NCBI RefSeq assembly: GCF_016638705.1
Contig: NZ_CP067341.1
Coordinates: 1,119,501-1,183,500, forward strand
DNA: 64,000 nucleotides
Direction of reading: 5' to 3'
Source of the DNA: Lysinibacillus agricola
GTDB taxonomy: Bacteria > Bacillota > Bacilli > Bacillales_A > Planococcaceae
The notes below the pieces were generated by a model that was not told where the DNA came from, made no database searches, and worked only from the letters and a program-made list of their open reading frames with translations. This document shows positions 60,375-64,000 of the stretch, in pieces. Within the stretch, counting starts at the first letter, position 1. Every line of letters begins with the position of its first letter. A program made the translations under genes and the position numbers.

Positions 60375-61454
60375 ATGGCATTACTGAGAGGAAAAGAAAG
60401 CTATTTATTGCTCGTCACAACATTGATGCTTTCAATAATCGGCATAATTTTCGTCTATTCTGCAGGTACCTATTGGAGTGAAATTCATTATAGTGGAAAA
60501 ATGCCGTTTTATATGAAGCAAAGTCTGTACTTTGCCGTAGCCATTGTAGTGTTTTTAATCACCATTCGATTAAATATTTTGAAAGAGCAGTCCTTTTGGA
60601 AAATGGCCTATATATTTTCGTTAATTTTATTGGTCCTTGTACTTATACCAGGAATTGGACTTGTACGAAATGGTTCTCAAAGTTGGATTGGGGTAGGTCC
60701 GTTAACAATTCAGCCAGCAGAGTTAACGAAAATTACAGTCATTGTGTACCTGAGTCATATTTTAGCGCAACATAAAACGGGTACGCCGATTGTAAATTGG
60801 CGGCATGGATTGGTCTTACTATTGCCCATTGTACTTATTATGCTGCAGCCTGATTTTGGTTCAGTATTTATTCTCGTTGTTTCTGTGTTTTTATTGTTTT
60901 TTGTGGCAGGGTATCCTTTAAAGCTTTATGCAATGCTTATGGTTGTAGGGATTGCCGGCTTAGTGGGCTTGATTGTCACAGCGCCATATCGACTAAAGCG
61001 GATTGAGGCATTTATTGACCCGTGGGTCGATCCTTTAGGAAGTGGCTTTCAGGCTGTACAATCGTTAATGGCTATAGGTCCTGCTGGGATTTTCGGGCAT
61101 GGCTTTGGACAAAGCAGGCAAAAGTTTTTATATTTACCTGAACCACAAAATGACTTTATTTACGCAATAATTCTTGAAGAGATTGGATTGCTTGGTGGGC
61201 TCGTTATTTTAGCGCTTTTTGTACTGACGATCTATGCAGGCTATAAATTCGCAGTACAGGCTAAATCAAGAACATCTTATTACGCGATCATTGGGCTTGT
61301 AACGATGTTGGCCGTACAAGCATTTCTAAATATAGCTGTAGTGATTGGCTTAGTTCCGGTAACAGGTGTCACATTGCCCTTTATTAGTTATGGAGGAACA
61401 TCTTTAGTAACAATGTGGCTAATAATAGGTATTATTTATCAATTAGCGAAATAA
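60375..61454 (+). CDS. spoVE: SEDS glycosyltransferase SpoVE
   Basis: A 359-residue FtsW/RodA/SpoVE-type lipid II polymerase with ten membrane helices. Marks: GIIFVYSAGTYW, MVRNGS-like GLVRNGSQSWIGVG, YRLKRIEAFIDPWVDPLGSGFQ, FGHGFGQSRQKFLYLPEPQNDFIYAIILEE and TLPFISYGGTS. Its dcw position after murD and a second FtsW at 15.9 kb point to SpoVE. The gap to the next gene is 20 nt; murG and murB, which follow spoVE in B. subtilis, are absent. The ribosome site (GGAAGG) abuts the ATG. Confidence 0.88.
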   Translation: MALLRGKESYLLLVTTLMLSIIGIIFVYSAGTYWSEIHYSGKMPFYMKQSLYFAVAIVVFLITIRLNILKEQSFWKMAYIFSLILLVLVLIPGIGLVRNGSQSWIGVGPLTIQPAELTKITVIVYLSHILAQHKTGTPIVNWRHGLVLLLPIVLIMLQPDFGSVFILVVSVFLLFFVAGYPLKLYAMLMVVGIAGLVGLIVTAPYRLKRIEAFIDPWVDPLGSGFQAVQSLMAIGPAGIFGHGFGQSRQKFLYLPEPQNDFIYAIILEEIGLLGGLVILALFVLTIYAGYKFAVQAKSRTSYYAIIGLVTMLAVQAFLNIAVVIGLVPVTGVTLPFISYGGTSLVTMWLIIGIIYQLAK

Positions 61455-61474
61455 ATATAAAGGAGGAGTACTTT

Positions 61475-62308
61475 TTGGAGAAAGTAATTGATATAGAAGA
61501 TCGCATACCTACGCTAAAAAAGCGACGAAAAAAGCGTACAAATCGGAAATTTATAGTGCTAATATTACTTTTCTTTATAGTGTTAGCAGTACTCCTTTAT
61601 TTTCAATCTCCTTACAGTAAAATCAACAAAATAACAGTCAACGGCGCTCAATTAGCAGATGAACAATATTATTTACAGGCCAGTAGTCTTACACCTGGAA
61701 AGTCAATGTGGGGATTTAAAGTAGAAGATGTGGAGAAATTATTACTAAAGGATAAATGGGTAAAAGAAGCACAGGTTAAACGTAATTGGATTCAAGGCGT
61801 GACAATAGAAATTAAAGAATGGAAAAAAGTTGCGTACTTAGCTGGTGACGGTACTTACTATCCATTGCTTGAAAATGGCAAGCGTTTTGAACATGCTGAG
61901 GATGACATCCCGATTGATGCACCTGTATTTATCGGTATAACTGGTGAAAAGACAATTAATAAGCTAGTTAAGCAATTAGCACAATTAAAGCCAGAAGTAT
62001 TAGACTTAATTTCTCAAGTTAATACAAACAGTGATGAGACAAATCCTAATGCGGTCAAGCTCTTTATGAATGATGGTTATGAAGTACGTGCTGTTATTCA
62101 AACTTTAGCAGAAAAGCTAAATCATTACCCCTCAATTGTGGCACAAATTCCGAATGCAGAAAAGGGTGTCATCGATTTAGAGGTTGGCTCGTATTTTAAA
62201 TCTTTCAATGCTGAGTACAACCAAGTAAACGTTGACTTAACAGAAAATGCAGATGGAGAAACGGCCATCCAGGAAGTGAATAAAGATGAGCAACAAGAAA
62301 AAGAATAG
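61475..62308 (+). CDS. divIB: Cell division protein DivIB (FtsQ)
   Basis: A 277-residue bitopic division protein: basic cytoplasmic N-terminus (LKKRRKKRTNRK), membrane helix (about 25-42), POTRA domain (YSKINKITVNGAQLADEQ to about 110) and beta domain (about 115-235), acidic tail. The start is TTG 61475 behind AAAGGAGGAG. It partners FtsL and DivIC. The next gene begins inside its 3' end (23-nt overlap). Confidence 0.9.
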   Translation: MEKVIDIEDRIPTLKKRRKKRTNRKFIVLILLFFIVLAVLLYFQSPYSKINKITVNGAQLADEQYYLQASSLTPGKSMWGFKVEDVEKLLLKDKWVKEAQVKRNWIQGVTIEIKEWKKVAYLAGDGTYYPLLENGKRFEHAEDDIPIDAPVFIGITGEKTINKLVKQLAQLKPEVLDLISQVNTNSDETNPNAVKLFMNDGYEVRAVIQTLAEKLNHYPSIVAQIPNAEKGVIDLEVGSYFKSFNAEYNQVNVDLTENADGETAIQEVNKDEQQEKE

Positions 62309-63014
62309 CAAAGGAAATTTCTTTTCTAGAAAACAATTTGAGTTGCTTATTGTTTGTGTGACTATGGGGTTTATCATTGGCTATTCTTACAACCAGGCAA
62401 AAGACAATCGAGATGCAAGTTCGACGGATACAGAGCTTTTTGAGCAAGAGGAATCATATCGTGAGGAGTTAATTGCACAGCAAGAACGTAATAAAGAACT
62501 GTCCGAAGAAGCGAATGCATTACAAGAAAAAATTCGCAAGCATGAAAAATCATTTGTTGCTAGTGAAAAGGATTATACAAAGCTTGTTGAAGAAGCAGAG
62601 GATTTACGCTTGTTGTTAGGTGATTTAAATGCAGAAGGAAAAGGGATACGTATAACCCTTCAAGATGGGGATTACAATCCGAAATCTGCTAATCCTAATG
62701 ATTATATCGTGCATGAAAGCCATGTTTTTAAATTGCTCAATGAGCTTAAAATTTCTGGTGCTCAAGCAATTGCTATTAATGGTCAACGTGTTAGGGCAGA
62801 TTCTTATATACGCTGTAATGGACCAGTCATTACTATTGATGGCAAGCAACATCCGGCTCCATTTGTCATCGAGGCTGTAGGAGATTCAGCAACATTAATG
62901 GCTTCCTTAAATTTAAATGGTGGTGTTGTGGATCAATTAATAAATGACAATATTATTGTGTCATTAGAAGAAGATGAAAAGCTTACAATGCCCAAAGTAA
63001 AAGTAGAAAGTTAA
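62286..63014 (+). CDS. ylxW: DUF881 protein YlxW
   Basis: A 242-residue protein of the DUF881 family: one N-terminal membrane helix (about 17-35), a long coiled coil (about 45-105), then the DUF881 domain (GDLNAEGKGIRITLQDGDY, HESHVFKLLNELKISGAQAIAINGQR). Function unknown; always near divIB-sbp-ftsAZ, so a division-linked role is likely. ATG 62286 lies behind AGGAAGTG and overlaps divIB. Confidence 0.82.
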   Translation: MSNKKKNSKGNFFSRKQFELLIVCVTMGFIIGYSYNQAKDNRDASSTDTELFEQEESYREELIAQQERNKELSEEANALQEKIRKHEKSFVASEKDYTKLVEEAEDLRLLLGDLNAEGKGIRITLQDGDYNPKSANPNDYIVHESHVFKLLNELKISGAQAIAINGQRVRADSYIRCNGPVITIDGKQHPAPFVIEAVGDSATLMASLNLNGGVVDQLINDNIIVSLEEDEKLTMPKVKVES

Positions 63015-63127
63015 ACTATATTTTAGTTATAGCCTCCAGGTAAGTTATAGATTTTAACATGCGTCTGCATAATTCAGATCTAAGGCGTAATCTGTGGGGT
63101 GTTACGATACGTCTAGGAGGGGCTATT

Positions 63128-63847
63128 TTGAAAAAAAATATGTACACCCGAATAACGATCGTGCTATTTATTATCGGTTTGATGATAGCGGTACAATACA
63201 ATACCATAAAGCAACCAGCTGAGCGAGATACACGAGATATTTGGGCCATAAGAGAGGAATTAGCAGAAGAGAAGCAAAGGCATTCCACATTATTAGCAGA
63301 AATTCGCTCACTTAATGAAGTAGTGGGTCGCTATGAGCAATCTGAGAAAGCAAATTTACAGGCAGCATTATATGAAACGTTGAATCGTTTAAAGCTACAG
63401 GCTGGGCTAACGGAAGTCACAGGGCCAGGAGTTGTACTTCGTGTTGAACCAGCGCCAGAATTAGTAGAAATGGGGTATGAAATTAAAGAAATTTCACCCG
63501 ATTTACTAACTCAATTACTGAATGCTCTGTTTAAAAACAATGCAGCGAGTGTCTCCATAGATGGAAATCGGGTTGTCCATACGACAGCCATTCGAGACAT
63601 AAATGGAAAGACTACAGTGAACAGTGTACCACTGTCCTCACCACCCTTTGAAATTTATATTGGGACAAGCTCTTTTAAAGAAGCTCAAAAAATGTACAAT
63701 TCGTTACAGGCCTCTACATTTATCGATTCCTTTTATTTAGATAACTTTAATTTAATAATAGAGGAGCCAACTGAGCAGTTAACAATCCCAGCATTTGATC
63801 AGCCATTGACAAATGATTATTTAACAGAGGTGGAAAAAGGAGAATAA
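63128..63847 (+). CDS. ylxX: DUF881 protein YlxX
   Basis: A 239-residue paralogue of the preceding gene: membrane helix (about 8-25), coiled coil (about 38-75), DUF881 domain (TEVTGPGVVLRVEPAPE, LLTQLLNALFKNNAASVSIDGNRVVHTTAI). The pair matches ylxW-ylxX of B. subtilis. The start is TTG 63128 behind TAGGAGGGG; 4 nt separate it from sbp. Confidence 0.82.
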   Translation: MKKNMYTRITIVLFIIGLMIAVQYNTIKQPAERDTRDIWAIREELAEEKQRHSTLLAEIRSLNEVVGRYEQSEKANLQAALYETLNRLKLQAGLTEVTGPGVVLRVEPAPELVEMGYEIKEISPDLLTQLLNALFKNNAASVSIDGNRVVHTTAIRDINGKTTVNSVPLSSPPFEIYIGTSSFKEAQKMYNSLQASTFIDSFYLDNFNLIIEEPTEQLTIPAFDQPLTNDYLTEVEKGE

Positions 63848-63851
63848 TTTT

Positions 63852-64000
63852 ATGTGGTTACCATTTTTAGGTTTGATGTTTGGACTTGCCCTTGGCTTGT
63901 TAACAAATATACAAATACCCTCTATATATGAAAATTATCTGTCAATAGCTGTTTTAGCAGCCTTAGATACATTATTTGGCGGTATTCGTGCTCAATTACA
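63852..64000 (+). CDS. sbp: Small basic protein Sbp (DUF1290), cut by window edge
   Basis: The first 49 residues (WLPFLGLMFGLALGLLTNIQ, then YLSIAVLAALDTLFGGIRAQL) match the small-basic-protein/DUF1290 family, a three-helix membrane protein located between ylxX and ftsA. ATG 63852 lies behind AAAGGAGAA. ftsA and ftsZ are expected just beyond the window. Confidence 0.88.
   Translation, partial: MWLPFLGLMFGLALGLLTNIQIPSIYENYLSIAVLAALDTLFGGIRAQL

Overview
The window is a low-GC, spore-former-type Firmicute chromosome segment, most likely Lysinibacillus or a close relative (Planococcaceae/Caryophanaceae). The gene order follows the Bacillus subtilis ykt-yla-cta-ylb-dcw stretch, with sporulation genes (ylbO, a ylbJ-like gene, spoVD, spoVE). 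It differs from Bacillus by lacking murE, murG and murB in the division/cell-wall (dcw) cluster and by carrying many GC-richer repeats in gene gaps. The genus is inferred, not proven. No rRNA, tRNA, prophage, transposase or CRISPR array was seen.

Layout. 0-4.8 kb: cut GNAT acetyltransferase, small membrane-anchored protein, methyltransferase, XRE regulator, arginine decarboxylase (speA), nitronate monooxygenase. 4.8-10.2 kb: yktA, yktB, ykzI, yktC, ylaF, typA, ylaH. 10.8-13.4 kb: an ABC importer of the sulfonate/nitrate/taurine type (ytlACD-like). 14.6-20.5 kb: ylaI, an unknown gene, ylaN, ftsW and pyruvate carboxylase. 21.0-29.3 kb: haem A synthesis and caa3 oxidase genes (ctaA divergent from ctaBCDEF, then ctaG and yozB). 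29.4-47.7 kb: the ylb region (ylbA, C, F, G, rsmD, coaD, ylbJ-like, ylbL, ylbM/tmcAL, ylbN, rpmF, ylbO), interrupted by a MurE ligase, a thioesterase, a tartrate/D-malate-type dehydrogenase, a GDPD and a stalk-domain protein. 48.0-51.4 kb: panE, a DUF3397 gene and bshC. 51.9-64.0 kb: the dcw cluster mraZ-rsmH-ftsL-pbpB-spoVD-mraY-murD-spoVE-divIB-ylxW-ylxX-sbp, cut at the right edge.

How the genes work together. The cta genes build and assemble a caa3 terminal oxidase, with ctaA/ctaB supplying haem A/O. The dcw genes make lipid II precursors and the septal synthase, and also carry the cortex pair SpoVD/SpoVE. MurE, missing from dcw, sits alone at 32.7 kb with meso-diaminopimelate signatures (DNPR, GKGHE) behind a possible mother-cell promoter. 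This would fit a sporulation-specific DAP ligase in an organism with a Lys-type vegetative wall.

The most unusual content is non-coding. At 14.24-14.57 kb there are three tandem modules, each an outer stem, an inner hairpin with an RUCCU-type loop, and a TGACCNRCATC-like joiner. Their stems differ in sequence yet stay paired, which points to a structured RNA resembling the Bacillaceae-1 motif. A fourth module sits on the minus strand inside a repeat at 20.8 kb, and a short version lacking the modules lies at 29.4 kb. Around these is a family of modular inverted-repeat elements, two kinds of roughly 21-nt tandem arrays, and a pair of perfect DnaA boxes. The elements occupy every convergent gene gap longer than about 50 nt and no divergent promoter gap.
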